Shown here: in pieces, positions 10,425-19,673 of the stretch
Position numbering within the stretch: position 1 is the first letter of the stretch
Layout: every line of letters starts with the position of its first letter
DNA from: Streptomyces virginiae
GTDB taxonomy: Bacteria; Actinomycetota; Actinomycetes; Streptomycetales; Streptomycetaceae
DNA: 64,000 bases
Reading direction: 5' to 3'
NCBI RefSeq assembly: GCF_000720455.1
Contig: NZ_JOAK01000001.1
Coordinates: forward strand, 372,001 to 436,000
Made by a program: the position numbers and the translations under genes
Notes under the pieces: generated by a model
Told to the model about the DNA's origin: nothing
Database searches by the model: none
The model's input: only the letters and a program-made list of their open reading frames with translations

Positions 10425-11083
10425 TGTCGGAGGAGACCCCGGGCTTCGACGAGAAGCCCGAAGTCCCCGCCGACGCCGCTCAGGACGACGCCGAGCCGAA
10501 GGCCGCCGACTCCGCCGACACGGCGGAGGGGGCGGCCCCGGCCGGGGACAGCGCACAGGATGTGGCCCTGCTGGCGCAGCTGGACCAGGCCCGTACCGCG
10601 CTCGGTGAGCGCACCGCGGACCTCCAGCGGCTCCAGGCGGAGTACCAGAACTACCGCCGCCGGGTGGAGCGGGACCGGATCACCGTCAAGGAGATCGCGG
10701 TCGCGTCCCTCCTGACGGAGCTCCTGCCGACGCTCGACGACATCGGCCGGGCGCGGGAGCACGGCGAGCTGGTCGGCGGCTTCAAGTCGGTGGCCGAATC
10801 GCTGGAGACGGTCGCCGCCAAGATGGGCCTGCAGCAGTTCGGCAAGGAGGGCGAGCCCTTCGACCCGACCGTCCACGAGGCCCTGATGCACTCGTACGCG
10901 CCGGACGTCACGGAGACGACCTGCGTGGCGATCCTGCAGCCGGGGTACCGGATCGGCGAGCGTACGATCCGTCCCGCACGGGTCGCGGTGGCCGAGCCCC
11001 AGCCGGGCGCGGCCCCCAAGTCCGAGTCCGCGGAGGGCGACAAGCCGTCCGGCGAGGACGCGGATGCAGCCGACAAGGGCTGA
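10424..11083 (+). CDS. grpE: Nucleotide exchange factor GrpE
   Basis: 219 residues. A disordered acidic N-terminus (about 45 residues) precedes the long dimerising helix (ADLQRLQAEYQNYRRRVERD) and the C-terminal beta domain with FDPTVHEALMHSYAPDVTE. It releases ADP from DnaK. The ATG overlaps the dnaK stop (TGATG), so translation is coupled. The C-terminal 30 residues are again acidic and low complexity, as is common in actinobacteria. Confidence 0.97.
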
Positions 11084-11122
11084 CGCAGTACACGTAGAGG
11101 CACGGGAGGAGGGACACCGGGG

Positions 11123-12301
11123 ATGAGCACGAAGGACTTCGTCGAGAAGGACTACTACAAGGTCCTCGGTGTCCCGAAGGACGCCACCGAGGCCGAGATC
11201 AAGAAGGCGTACCGGAAACTCGCGCGCGAGTTCCACCCGGACGCCAACAAGGGCGACGCCTCCGCCGAGGAGCGCTTCAAGGAGATCTCCGAGGCGAACG
11301 ACATCCTCGGGGACGCCAAGAAGCGCAAGGAGTACGACGAGGCGCGCGCGCTGTTCGGCAACGGCGGCTTCCGCCCCGGGCCGGGCGGCGGCGGCTCGTT
11401 CAACTTCGACCTGGGCGACCTCTTCGGCGGCACCCAGCAGGGCGGTCAGGCCGGCGGCTTCGGCGGCGGCCTGGGCGACGTCTTCGGCGGCCTCTTCAAC
11501 CGCGGCGCCGGCCCGGGTGCGGGAACCCGTACCCAGCCGCGCCGCGGCCAGGACATCGAGTCGGAGGTCACCCTCTCCTTCACGGAGGCGGTGGACGGGG
11601 CCACGGTCCCGCTCCGGATGTCCTCGCAGGCGCCCTGCAAGGCCTGTTCGGGCACCGGCGACAAGAACGGCACGCCCCGGGTGTGCCCGACCTGCGTCGG
11701 CACCGGCCAGGTCTCGCGGGGCAGTGGCGGCGGCTTCTCGCTGACCGACCCCTGCGCGGACTGCAAGGGCCGCGGCCTGATCGCGGAGACCCCCTGCGAG
11801 GTCTGCAAGGGCAGCGGTCGTGCCCGCAGCTCCCGCACCATGCAGGTCCGGATCCCGGCGGGCGTCTCCGACGGCCAGCGGATCCGGCTGCGCGGCAAGG
11901 GCGCTCCGGGCGAGCGCGGCGGCCCCGGCGGCGACCTCTACGTGGTCGTGCACGTCGGGACCCACCCGGTGTTCGGCCGCAAGGACGACAACCTGACGGT
12001 GACCGTCCCGGTGACGTTCGCGGAGGCGGCACTGGGCGCCGAGATCAAGGTCCCGACCTTGAACGGCCCCTCGGTGACGCTGAAACTGCCCCCGGGCACC
12101 CCGAACGGGCGTACGATGCGGGCCCGCGGCAAGGGAGCGGTCCGCAAGGACGGCACCCGCGGGGACCTGCTGGTCACCGTCGAAGTGGCGGTTCCGACCG
12201 AGCTGTCCGACAAGGCACGCGAGGCGCTGGAGATGTACCGCGAGGCGACGGAGTCGCAGGACCCGCGCTCCGCGCTGTTCGAGTCCGCGAAGGGAGCATG
12301 A
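11123..12301 (+). CDS. dnaJ: Co-chaperone DnaJ
   Basis: 392 residues with the full type I layout: J domain with HPD at 38-40, a Gly/Phe-rich linker (about 75-150), four CxxCxGxG zinc motifs (CKACSGTG, CPTCVGTG, CADCKGRG, CEVCKGSG) at about 173-235, and the C-terminal client-binding domains. It delivers clients and stimulates the DnaK ATPase. The ATG at 11123 follows GGGAGGAGG. Streptomyces carry a second dnaJ elsewhere; position in this operon makes this dnaJ1. One base separates it from hspR. Confidence 0.97.
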   Translation: MSTKDFVEKDYYKVLGVPKDATEAEIKKAYRKLAREFHPDANKGDASAEERFKEISEANDILGDAKKRKEYDEARALFGNGGFRPGPGGGGSFNFDLGDLFGGTQQGGQAGGFGGGLGDVFGGLFNRGAGPGAGTRTQPRRGQDIESEVTLSFTEAVDGATVPLRMSSQAPCKACSGTGDKNGTPRVCPTCVGTGQVSRGSGGGFSLTDPCADCKGRGLIAETPCEVCKGSGRARSSRTMQVRIPAGVSDGQRIRLRGKGAPGERGGPGGDLYVVVHVGTHPVFGRKDDNLTVTVPVTFAEAALGAEIKVPTLNGPSVTLKLPPGTPNGRTMRARGKGAVRKDGTRGDLLVTVEVAVPTELSDKAREALEMYREATESQDPRSALFESAKGA

Positions 12302-12302
12302 C

Positions 12303-12773
12303 ATGGACGGCCGCCGACGACAGTCCCGTCTGGGAAGCGGTGCCTACCAACTCACCGACGAGACCCCGGTCTACGTGATCTCGGTGGCCGCCCAGCTCTC
12401 GGGCCTGCATCCGCAGACCCTCCGCCAGTACGACCGTCTCGGCCTGGTCTCCCCGGACCGTACGGCCGGCCGCGGCCGGCGCTACTCGGCCCGCGACATC
12501 GAACTGCTCCGCACGGTGCAGGCGCTGTCCCAGGACGAGGGCATCAACCTGGCGGGCATCAAGCGGATCATCGAGCTGGAGAACCAGGTGGCCGCGCTCC
12601 AGCAGCGCGTCGCCGAGCTGTCGGCGGCGGTGGACGGAGCGGCCGCCACGCTGCGGGCCCGCGAGGCCCAGGTGCACGCCTCGTACCGGCGCGACCTGGT
12701 TCCGTACCAGCAGCCGCAGCCGGGCAGTGCCCTGGTGGTCTGGCGGCCCAGCCCCAAGCGCCCGATGGACTGA
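12303..12773 (+). CDS. hspR: Heat-shock repressor HspR (MerR family)
   Basis: 156 residues. The MerR-type winged helix spans about 22-90, with VISVAAQLSGLHPQTLRQYD as the helix-turn-helix and GRGRRYSARDIELLRTVQ as the wing. A coiled coil (ENQVAALQQRVAEL) follows. HspR binds HAIR repeats such as those at 8483, 8535 and 15169 and represses dnaK, clpB and lon. As last gene of its own target operon it forms a feedback loop with DnaK. No metal-binding cysteines are present, unlike many MerR proteins. Confidence 0.95.
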   Translation: MDGRRRQSRLGSGAYQLTDETPVYVISVAAQLSGLHPQTLRQYDRLGLVSPDRTAGRGRRYSARDIELLRTVQALSQDEGINLAGIKRIIELENQVAALQQRVAELSAAVDGAAATLRAREAQVHASYRRDLVPYQQPQPGSALVVWRPSPKRPMD

Positions 12774-12809
12774 CCGGCAGGTCGTCCCGGCGCCAGGAGC
12801 ACCCCTACG

Positions 12810-12835
12810 GGCTCCGCCCCTCCCAGGGCGGGGCC
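12810..12835. terminator. Hairpin between convergent hspR and LuxR-type gene
   Basis: 10-bp stem with one G-T wobble (arms 12810-12819 and 12826-12835) and a 6-base loop. Suits termination from both sides. Confidence 0.6.
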
Positions 12836-12845
12836 TGACGGCTTT

Positions 12846-13838
12846 CTAGAGGCCTTCCCGGTCCGCGTCGTGGTCCGGGCCGGGGTGCTCGCACTCCTCG
12901 GGGGCCGAGGGGCGGCCCAGGATGCCGGACTGGGCGATGAGGTAGCCGAGCTGGGCCCGGCTGCCGCTGCCCAGGGTGGTGGCGAGTTTGGCGATGTGGG
13001 CGCGGCAGGTCCGCACGTTCATGCCGAGGCGGCGGGCGATGGCCTCGTCCACGTGCCCCTCGATGAGGAGCTGGGCGATGGTGCGCTGCACGCCGGTGAC
13101 GCCGCCGGGGGTGCTGCGGTACGTCACCTCCTCCGTGAGCGGTACGGCGCGGTGCCAGAGCTGCTCGAACACCTTGATGAGGTAGTCGACGAGGCCGGGG
13201 TGGCGCAGTTCCAGCGCGACCCGGCGGTCGTCGCTCACCGGGATGAAGGCGACGGTGCGGTCGAAGATGATCAGGCGCTCTATCAGCTCTTCGAGCGTGC
13301 GGATCTCGACCTTGCCCGTGGAGATCCGGTCCACGTAGGCGAGGGTGCCCTGGCTGTGCCGTGCGGTGTGCTGGTAGAGGGTCCGTATGCTGACCCCGCG
13401 GTCGATCAGCGGCTGGTCGCGCTCCAGGGCCTGCGTGAGGGCCTCGGAGGGCCGGGCCCCGCCCGGCTGGACCGTCAGCACCTCGGTGTGGCATTCGGCC
13501 GTCGCGAGGTTCAGTGCGGCGTTGATCCGTTCGAAACCCTCCAGCACCGTGATGGCGTGGGTGTTGGCCGGGCTCTGTGCGCTGATGGCCAGGAAAGGCT
13601 CGAAAGTGTCGGTGAGATCTACAGCGCTGCGTCGGCGGTCCTGGATCTCGCGTTCAATCGGATGGAGCCGTTGAGCCAAAGCCACGGACGGGGGAACCGG
13701 GCGGAGCTGGTTCGCGTCATCCGGGTCGGGCTGCAGAAGGGCGAGTTCCAGCAGGCAGGGGGCGTTCTGGATCTCTCCCCGGGCTATCCGGCCGGTGCTC
13801 AGGGCAGCCGCGTAGAGCCGGGTTCCCTCGGCGCACAT
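12846..13838 (-). CDS. LuxR-type regulator with N-terminal sensor domain
   Basis: 330 residues from the ATG at 13838. The C-terminal part (about 255-315) is a LuxR-like helix-turn-helix: VQRTIAQLLIEGHVDEAIARRLGMNVRTCRAHIAKL. The middle (about 110-230) looks like the PLD/TrmB-type sensor fold seen in a Streptomyces regulator group: CHTEVLTVQPGG, then DRGVSIRTLYQHTARH and FDRTVAFIPVSDD. There is no receiver domain, so it probably responds to a ligand or partner. A TTGACG at 13886-13881 could be its -35. Longer in-frame starts at 13913 and 13994 exist; none has a good ribosome binding site. It is divergent from the peptide gene at 14016 and probably controls it (inference). Confidence 0.75.
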   Translation of the reverse strand: MCAEGTRLYAAALSTGRIARGEIQNAPCLLELALLQPDPDDANQLRPVPPSVALAQRLHPIEREIQDRRRSAVDLTDTFEPFLAISAQSPANTHAITVLEGFERINAALNLATAECHTEVLTVQPGGARPSEALTQALERDQPLIDRGVSIRTLYQHTARHSQGTLAYVDRISTGKVEIRTLEELIERLIIFDRTVAFIPVSDDRRVALELRHPGLVDYLIKVFEQLWHRAVPLTEEVTYRSTPGGVTGVQRTIAQLLIEGHVDEAIARRLGMNVRTCRAHIAKLATTLGSGSRAQLGYLIAQSGILGRPSAPEECEHPGPDHDADREGL

Positions 13839-14015
13839 GGACGTGACGGGGTGGGGATGTGTCGCCTTTGTCTCGTTTCGCGTCAAATCTCCACCCCCCA
13901 GGGTCCTGAACATGCAAGAACATGATGCATCGTCCCTGTGGCATTGACGTGCCTGAATGAGCCATCGTCTGACACGCGGGGGAGAGGATTCCATCAAGTG
14001 AGGACGAAGCCGACC

Positions 14016-14273
14016 ATGTACAAGAGAATGCTTCGCTCGGTGCTTGCCATAGGTTTCTCCGCCGTTGCGGTTTTTGGGGCAGTCAGCGCCGTCGAAAGTG
14101 ACGCGGGGAGCGCTAGGGACGGTCAGGGCACGAGCCTGACGAGCACGGAGTTCGACACCGGCTGGACCACGGCGCCCGTGGGCAGGTACGCGGACACCGG
14201 CTGGACCGCCGCCGAGCTGGGCGGTAAGGACGACACGGGCTGGACCGAGGCTCCTGTGACGGTGTCCGCATGA
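14016..14273 (+). CDS. Secreted repeat peptide (three DTGWT motifs)
   Basis: 85 residues. The N-terminus is a clear export signal: MYKRMLRS, then a hydrophobic stretch to about residue 25. The mature part, from about residue 30, carries DTGWT at 47-51, 60-64 and 73-77, an exact 13-residue period, with Ala-Pro-Val or Ala-Glu-Leu after each motif. No cysteine is present. The ATG at 14016 follows GAGGA at about 11 bases. Its TGA overlaps the next ATG. I do not recognise a named family. A precursor of a modified or signalling peptide and a cell-surface repeat peptide are both possible. Confidence 0.7.
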   Translation: MYKRMLRSVLAIGFSAVAVFGAVSAVESDAGSARDGQGTSLTSTEFDTGWTTAPVGRYADTGWTAAELGGKDDTGWTEAPVTVSA

Positions 14274-14584
14274 CCCCCGACGACCGCGGCTTCCGCCGCG
14301 AGATGGCGTCGGCCTACCGCTCGGGCTGGCAGTTCATCGACCTCGCCACGGCCATCCCCCACCCCGGCGACTCGTTGATGGTCACCCTGTTCGGCCAGCC
14401 CATCGTCATCGTGCGCGAGGAGGACGAGGACGTACGTGCCTACCGGTGCCTGCGCCGCCCGCGCGGCGCGCCGCAGCCCGTCCGCTGCGAGGTGCGCTAC
14501 GGAATGGTCTTCGTCAATCTCGACCAGCGGGACCACCAGCTCTTCGAACCCGACATCACCACCGCCACCCCCCGCAGTGCCTGA
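14270..14584 (+). CDS. Short Rieske-fold-like protein lacking cluster ligands
   Basis: 104 residues. It follows the N-terminal Rieske pattern of ring-hydroxylating oxygenases: GWQFIDLATAIPHPGD, then VTLFGQPIVIVREEDEDVRAYRCL. Where oxygenases have C-x-H and later C-x2-H, this protein has CLRRPRGAPQPVRCEVRYGMVFVNLD, as if the segment between the two ligand pairs were deleted. It therefore should not hold a 2Fe-2S cluster and has no catalytic iron domain. ATGA overlap with the peptide gene indicates coupled translation. It could be a decayed oxygenase or a binding/maturation partner of the peptide; the conserved-looking frame and coupling favour a working protein. Confidence 0.65.
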   Translation: MTPDDRGFRREMASAYRSGWQFIDLATAIPHPGDSLMVTLFGQPIVIVREEDEDVRAYRCLRRPRGAPQPVRCEVRYGMVFVNLDQRDHQLFEPDITTATPRSA

Positions 14585-14627
14585 AGCGATTCCCCCGTCG
14601 TTCCAGATCGCTCAGGTGCTACCCCCA

Positions 14628-14671
14628 CACAACGGCGCCGTCGTGGACCTGACCACGATGGCGCCGTTGTG
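14628..14671. terminator. Terminator after the peptide/Rieske-like operon
   Basis: 19-bp stem with one wobble pair (arms 14628-14646 and 14653-14671), 6-base loop, between convergent genes. Confidence 0.8.
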
Positions 14672-14718
14672 ATGCCCGCGTCCAGTGCGTGAACCGGACA
14701 AGATGAAGAATCAACGGC

Positions 14719-15132
14719 TCATGCGCGGCCCATGGCCCGGTCCAGGGTGATCTCCATGACCACGCGGTCGGGATTGGGCGAAGGCGTCCGCCCGTACCGC
14801 TCCGCGTAGCGCGCCACCGCGTCGGCGACCGACGCCTCGTCCGTGCGGATCACCGCACGGCCCTCCAGCGTGGCCCAGCGGCGCCCCTCCATCTGGCAGA
14901 CCGCCACCCGCGCCCCGCCGCCCTGCGCGGCCTGGGCCGCCAGGACGTTGCGGACCTTCTTGCTGTGCTTGTTGCTGATCACCCGGGCCAGGCCGGCCTC
15001 CGGGTCGTACGTCACGCCCACCGGCACCACGTGCGGGGTCCCGTCGGGGCGCGGGGTGGTCAGCGTGCAGACGTGCCGCTCCCGCCAGAAGGCGAGGTAC
15101 TCGGGCGTCGGGTTGAGTACGTCATGGGACAT
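14719..15132 (-). CDS. PPOX-class F420/FMN-dependent oxidoreductase
   Basis: 137 residues of the split-barrel pyridoxamine-phosphate-oxidase-like fold. FWRERHVCTLTTPRPDGTPH is the typical entry, followed by VPVGVTYDPE and NKHSKKVRNV, where basic residues contact the cofactor phosphate. Streptomyces members often use F420 rather than FMN; the substrate is unknown. It lacks the PdxH pyridoxamine-site residues, so a role in B6 synthesis is unlikely. The gene is divergent from clpB and shares the 110-bp region holding a HAIR operator, so weak HspR effects on it are possible. Confidence 0.8.
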   Translation of the reverse strand: MSHDVLNPTPEYLAFWRERHVCTLTTPRPDGTPHVVPVGVTYDPEAGLARVISNKHSKKVRNVLAAQAAQGGGARVAVCQMEGRRWATLEGRAVIRTDEASVADAVARYAERYGRTPSPNPDRVVMEITLDRAMGRA

Positions 15133-15168
15133 GGCCGAAGGGTACGGGCAAGCCGCCCCCTCAACTGC

Positions 15169-15189
15169 CTTGAGTGGAATAGACTCAAC
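15169..15189. promoter_or_regulatory. HAIR operator in the clpB promoter
   Basis: CTTGAGT, 7 bases, ACTCAAC: one mismatch to the HspR consensus, 54 bp before the clpB start. TTGAGT inside the left arm with CATACG 18 bases on could form the promoter, so HspR binding would block RNA polymerase directly. Confidence 0.9.
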
Positions 15190-15242
15190 TTTGCATACGC
15201 TGACTCTGTCAGACCCATATCCCTCGGAGAGGAGAAGGCGCA

Positions 15243-17834
15243 GTGGATGCCGAGCTGACCAACAAGAGCCGCGACGCGCTGAACGCGGCCACCGGCAGGG
15301 CCGTCAAGGAAGGCCACGCGGACCTGACCCCCGCGCACCTGCTGCTGGCCCTGCTCGCCGGCGAGGACAACGAGAACGTGATCGACCTGCTGATCGCCAC
15401 CGACGCCGACCAGGCCGCCGTGCGCAGCGGCGCCGAGCGCCTCCTCGCCGCGCTGCCCAGCGTCACCGGCTCCACGGTCGCGCCCCCGCAGCCCACCCGT
15501 GAGCTGCTCGCCGTGCTCGCCGAGGCCGACAGCGAGGCCGGCAAGCTCGGCGACGAGTACCTCTCCACCGAACACCTGCTCATCGCCGTCGCCGCCAAGG
15601 GCGGCGCGGCCGGTGAGGTCCTTTCCGCCCAGGGCGCGACGGCGAAGAAGCTGCTGGACGCCTTCCAGAACGCACGAGGAGCACGGCGGGTGACCACCCC
15701 CGACCCGGAGGGCCAGTACAAGGCCCTGGAGAAGTTCGGCACCGACTTCACGGCGGCCGCCCGCGACGGCAAGCTCGACCCGGTCATCGGCCGCGACCAC
15801 GAGATCCGGCGCGTCGTGCAGGTCCTGTCGCGCCGTACGAAGAACAACCCTGTGCTCATCGGCGAGCCCGGCGTCGGCAAGACGGCCGTCGTCGAGGGCC
15901 TGGCCCAGCGCATCGTCAAGGGCGACGTGCCCGAGTCCCTGAAGAACAAGCGGCTCGTCGCGCTCGACCTCGGCGCCATGGTCGCCGGCGCCAAGTACCG
16001 CGGCGAGTTCGAGGAGCGGCTGAAGACCGTCCTCGCGGAGATCAAGTCCAGCGAGGGCCAGATCATCACCTTCATCGACGAGCTGCACACGGTCGTCGGC
16101 GCGGGCGCCGGCGGCGACTCCGCGATGGACGCCGGCAACATGCTCAAGCCCATGCTGGCCCGTGGTGAGCTGCGGATGGTCGGCGCGACCACCCTCGACG
16201 AGTACCGCGAGCGCATCGAGAAGGACCCGGCGTTGGAGCGCCGCTTCCAGCAGGTGCTGGTCGCCGAGCCGTCCGTCGAGGACACCATCGCGATCCTGCG
16301 CGGGCTCAAGGGGCGCTACGAGGCGCACCACAAGGTGGTCATCAACGACAGCGCACTGGTCGCCGCCGCGACCCTCTCCGACCGGTACATCACCTCCCGC
16401 TTCCTGCCCGACAAGGCCATCGACCTCGTCGACGAGGCCGCGTCCCGGCTGCGCATGGAGATCGACTCCTCGCCCGTCGAGATCGACGAGCTGCAGCGCT
16501 CGGTGGACCGGCTGCGGATGGAGGAGCTGGCGCTGAACAACGAGTCCGACCCCGCCTCGCGCGAGCGCCTCGACAAGATCCGCAAGGACCTCGCCGACAA
16601 GGAGGAGGAGCTGCGCGGCCTGACCGCCCGCTGGGAGAAGGAGAAGCAGTCCCTCAACCGGGTCGGCGAGCTCAAGGAGCGCCTGGACGACCTGCGCGGC
16701 CAGGCCGAGCGCGCCCAGCGGGACGGCGACTTCGACACCGCCTCCAAGCTCCTCTACGGGGAGATCCCGCAGCTGGAGCGCGAGCTGGCCGAGGCCACCG
16801 AGGAGGAGGCCGCGGCCGAGACGGCCAAGAACTCCATGGTCAAGGACGAGGTCGGGCCCGACGACATCGCGGACGTGGTGGGCGCCTGGACCGGCATCCC
16901 CGCCGGCCGGCTGCTGGAGGGGGAGACCCAGAAGCTGCTCCGCATGGAGGACGAGCTGGGCCGCCGCCTGATCGGCCAGACCGAGGCCGTACGGGCCGTC
17001 TCCGACGCCGTGCGCCGCACCCGCGCCGGCATCGCCGACCCGGACCGGCCGACCGGCTCCTTCCTCTTCCTCGGCCCGACGGGCGTGGGCAAGACGGAGC
17101 TGGCCAAGGCGCTCGCCGACTTCCTCTTCGACGACGAGCGGGCCATGGTCCGCATCGACATGTCGGAGTACTCCGAGAAGCACAGCGTGGCCCGGCTCGT
17201 CGGCGCCCCGCCCGGCTACGTCGGCTACGAGGAGGGCGGCCAGCTCACCGAGGCCGTCCGCCGCCGCCCGTACAGCGTGGTGCTCCTCGACGAGGTGGAG
17301 AAGGCCCACCCCGAGGTCTTCGACATCCTGCTCCAGGTCCTGGACGACGGCCGGCTCACGGACGGCCAGGGCCGCACCGTCGACTTCCGCAACACCATCC
17401 TGATCCTGACCTCGAACCTGGGCAGCCAGTTCCTGATGGACCCGGCCACCCCGGCCGACCAGAAGAAGCAGCAGGTCCTGGACGTGGTCCGGGCGAGCTT
17501 CAAGCCGGAGTTCCTCAACCGCCTGGACGACCTGGTGGTCTTCTCCGCGCTCAGCCGGGACGAGCTGGCGCACATCGCCGAGCTGCAGATCGGCCGCCTC
17601 GCCAAGCGCCTGGCCGACCGGCGGCTGACCCTGGACGTCACCCCCGCGGCCCTGGCCTGGGTGGCGGACAAGGGCAACGACCCGGCGTACGGCGCCCGGC
17701 CGCTGCGCCGCCTGATCCAGACGGCGATCGGCGACCGTCTGGCCAAGGAGATCCTCTCCGGGGAGGTGCGTGACGGCGACACCGTGCGCGTCGACGTGGC
17801 GGGCGAGGACCTGCTGGTGGGCAAGGCGCTCTGA
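15243..17834 (+). CDS. clpB: ATP-dependent disaggregase ClpB
   Basis: 863 residues. Clp-N repeats span about 1-140, the first AAA+ module has Walker A GEPGVGKT at about 207, the coiled-coil middle domain covers about 395-520, and the second module has GPTGVGKT at about 611 and [13 protein letters not shown]. The C-terminus has the D2-small domain. It pulls aggregated proteins apart together with DnaK/DnaJ. The start is GTG at 15243, four bases after a purine-rich GGAGAGGAGAAGG. It has the HspR operator upstream, so it joins the dnaK regulon. Confidence 0.97.
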   Translation: MDAELTNKSRDALNAATGRAVKEGHADLTPAHLLLALLAGEDNENVIDLLIATDADQAAVRSGAERLLAALPSVTGSTVAPPQPTRELLAVLAEADSEAGKLGDEYLSTEHLLIAVAAKGGAAGEVLSAQGATAKKLLDAFQNARGARRVTTPDPEGQYKALEKFGTDFTAAARDGKLDPVIGRDHEIRRVVQVLSRRTKNNPVLIGEPGVGKTAVVEGLAQRIVKGDVPESLKNKRLVALDLGAMVAGAKYRGEFEERLKTVLAEIKSSEGQIITFIDELHTVVGAGAGGDSAMDAGNMLKPMLARGELRMVGATTLDEYRERIEKDPALERRFQQVLVAEPSVEDTIAILRGLKGRYEAHHKVVINDSALVAAATLSDRYITSRFLPDKAIDLVDEAASRLRMEIDSSPVEIDELQRSVDRLRMEELALNNESDPASRERLDKIRKDLADKEEELRGLTARWEKEKQSLNRVGELKERLDDLRGQAERAQRDGDFDTASKLLYGEIPQLERELAEATEEEAAAETAKNSMVKDEVGPDDIADVVGAWTGIPAGRLLEGETQKLLRMEDELGRRLIGQTEAVRAVSDAVRRTRAGIADPDRPTGSFLFLGPTGVGKTELAKALADFLFDDERAMVRIDMSEYSEKHSVARLVGAPPGYVGYEEGGQLTEAVRRRPYSVVLLDEVEKAHPEVFDILLQVLDDGRLTDGQGRTVDFRNTILILTSNLGSQFLMDPATPADQKKQQVLDVVRASFKPEFLNRLDDLVVFSALSRDELAHIAELQIGRLAKRLADRRLTLDVTPAALAWVADKGNDPAYGARPLRRLIQTAIGDRLAKEILSGEVRDGDTVRVDVAGEDLLVGKAL

Positions 17835-17838
17835 CCCG

Positions 17839-17870
17839 GCACCCCGCGTACAGGGACGTGCGCGGGGTGC
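17839..17870 (+). terminator. clpB terminator hairpin
   Basis: 10-bp stem GCACCCCGCG with its complement around an 11-12-base loop, starting five bases after the clpB stop. Confidence 0.65.
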
Positions 17871-17968
17871 ACTCCTGTCCGCCCGCAGCGGATCCGTGGC
17901 CGTCGGGCTGGACATGGGGTGGGCGGGATGGGGGAGGATGCAAGTATCCGCACGAAGGGAAGTACACG

Positions 17969-18508
17969 GTGAGCATCGACCCGGCCTCGATTCCGAACTT
18001 CGGAGGGCAGCAGCCCGATCCGCAGGCCACAGGACCGGCGGGCCCCGTCGTCCCCGACCAGGATCTGGTCAAGCAGCTGCTGGAGCAGATGGAGCTCAAG
18101 TACGTCGTCGACGACGAGGGTGACCTCGCGGCGCCGTGGGAGGAGTTCCGTACGTACTTCATGTTCCGCGGCGAAGCGGAGCAGCAGGTCTTCTCGGTGC
18201 GGACCTTCTACGACCGTCCGCACAAGATCGACGAGAAGCCGCAGCTCCTCGAGTCGATCGACGACTGGAACCGTCGCACCCTGTGGCCGAAGGTCTACAG
18301 CCACACGCACGACGACGGCTCCGTCCGCCTGATCGGCGAGGCGCAGATGCTGATCGGCACCGGCGTCAACCTGGAGCACTTCGTGTCCTCCACGGTCAGC
18401 TGGGTCCGCGCGTCCATCGAGTTCGACAAGTGGCTCACGGAGCAGCTCGGACTGGAGAAGGACATCGACTCCGCCGACGGCGAGGAGGAGGACGGCGGGG
18501 ACAACTGA
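17969..18508 (+). CDS. YbjN-domain protein
   Basis: 179 residues. A disordered N-terminal 30 residues is followed by a YbjN fold (about 35-160), a type III secretion chaperone-like alpha/beta domain, with FRTYFMFRGEAEQQVFSVRTFY and the helix ESIDDWNRRTLWPKVYSH. Function in actinobacteria is unknown; a scaffold or regulatory role is assumed for the family. The GTG at 17969 has GAAGGGA nine bases upstream. The C-terminus is strongly acidic (DGEEEDGGD). It stands alone behind the clpB terminator. Confidence 0.8.
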   Translation: MSIDPASIPNFGGQQPDPQATGPAGPVVPDQDLVKQLLEQMELKYVVDDEGDLAAPWEEFRTYFMFRGEAEQQVFSVRTFYDRPHKIDEKPQLLESIDDWNRRTLWPKVYSHTHDDGSVRLIGEAQMLIGTGVNLEHFVSSTVSWVRASIEFDKWLTEQLGLEKDIDSADGEEEDGGDN

Positions 18509-18524
18509 CCCCCCGGCCCCACCC

Positions 18525-19673
18525 TCACGGGGGCATCTTGGCGAAGACCAGGAGGTAGACCCCGTAGGCGTAACTGAGCCCGGCCAGCCCCGCGGTCACC
18601 ACGACCGCGGAGCGCGGCCGGGCTCGTGCCATCACGGCGGCCAGCGGCAGCAGCAGCGGGAACGCCGGCAGCAGGAACCGCGGCTTCGACTCGAAGTAGC
18701 CGGCCCCGCCCAGGGTGATCACCAGCAGGACCGCGGTGTAGACGAGCAGCGGCAGTGGCGGCCGGTTGAACAGCAGCAGCACCGCCAGCAGCAGGGCCGT
18801 TCCGAGCAGCACCGCGGTGACGCCGGTGGCCAGTGCCACGGGGCCGCCGCTCAGCACCCGCCAGAGGGCGGACAGCACGTAACCGCCCCCGTCGAAGCGG
18901 GAGCCCCACTGGCGCTGCACGGTGAAGTACCCGGCCACGTCGTGCCGGCGGACCCCGACGGCCGCCACGTACGCCAGCCAGCCCGCCGGCGCCAGCAGCC
19001 CGGCCGCCCACACCTCGGGCGCGCGGGATCTTCGTACGAGCAGCGCGTGCGCGGCCGTGACGGACACGGCCGCGGCGACGGCGATCCCGGTCGGCCGGGT
19101 CAGCCCCGCGAGCAGTGCCAGTGACGCGGCGAGCAGCCAGCGCTCGCGCAGCAGCGCGTACAGCGACCAGGCGGCGAGGGCGACGAGCAGCGGCTCGGTG
19201 TAGGCGAGGGTGAGCACCACCGCGTGCGGGACCACCGCCCACAGGGCGACCAGCAGCAGCGCGACGCGCCGCCCGGCCACCAGCTCCCCGACCCGGTACA
19301 CGCCGACGGCGGCCACGGCGGCCGCGGTCCAGGCGACCAGCAGCGCCCCCCACTCGCCGCCGCCGGACAGCCGCACCAGCACCGGGTACAGCGGGAAGAA
19401 GGCGTAGTCGCTCTGCACGAGCCCGGTGACGGGCCACATCTGGGTGCGGCCGTAGCCGTGCCGGGCGATGGCGAGGTACCAGACGGAGTCCCAGGAGTGC
19501 CCCAGCACCCGCAGGGGGCTGCGCCCGGCCCACCACGCGGCGAAGGCCAGCACGGCGGCTCCGGCCACGCGGACCGCGGCGAACACGCCGAGCGCGAGCG
19601 CGGCGGTGGGCACGCCGACGGCCCTGACGTCCCTCGGCCGCACGAAAACAGACGTACTGCCCGTCGCCGTCAT
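18525..19673 (-). CDS. Membrane mannosyltransferase-like protein
   Basis: 382 residues with about nine or ten membrane spans. The first extracytoplasmic loop has LRVLGHSWDSVWYLAIARHGY, the WD-x2-WY pattern of GT-C glycosyltransferases of the PIG-V/mannosyltransferase type, with the Asp as likely catalytic residue. Such enzymes use a polyprenyl-phosphate sugar on the outside of the membrane to decorate lipids or secreted proteins. The acceptor is not deducible. The gene converges on the YbjN gene with a 16-bp gap. Confidence 0.75.
   Translation of the reverse strand: MTATGSTSVFVRPRDVRAVGVPTAALALGVFAAVRVAGAAVLAFAAWWAGRSPLRVLGHSWDSVWYLAIARHGYGRTQMWPVTGLVQSDYAFFPLYPVLVRLSGGGEWGALLVAWTAAAVAAVGVYRVGELVAGRRVALLLVALWAVVPHAVVLTLAYTEPLLVALAAWSLYALLRERWLLAASLALLAGLTRPTGIAVAAAVSVTAAHALLVRRSRAPEVWAAGLLAPAGWLAYVAAVGVRRHDVAGYFTVQRQWGSRFDGGGYVLSALWRVLSGGPVALATGVTAVLLGTALLLAVLLLFNRPPLPLLVYTAVLLVITLGGAGYFESKPRFLLPAFPLLLPLAAVMARARPRSAVVVTAGLAGLSYAYGVYLLVFAKMPP

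Noticed and set aside
15060..17915. 951-codon minus-strand frame over clpB
   Set aside because: Shadow of clpB; no recognisable domain and no start signals.
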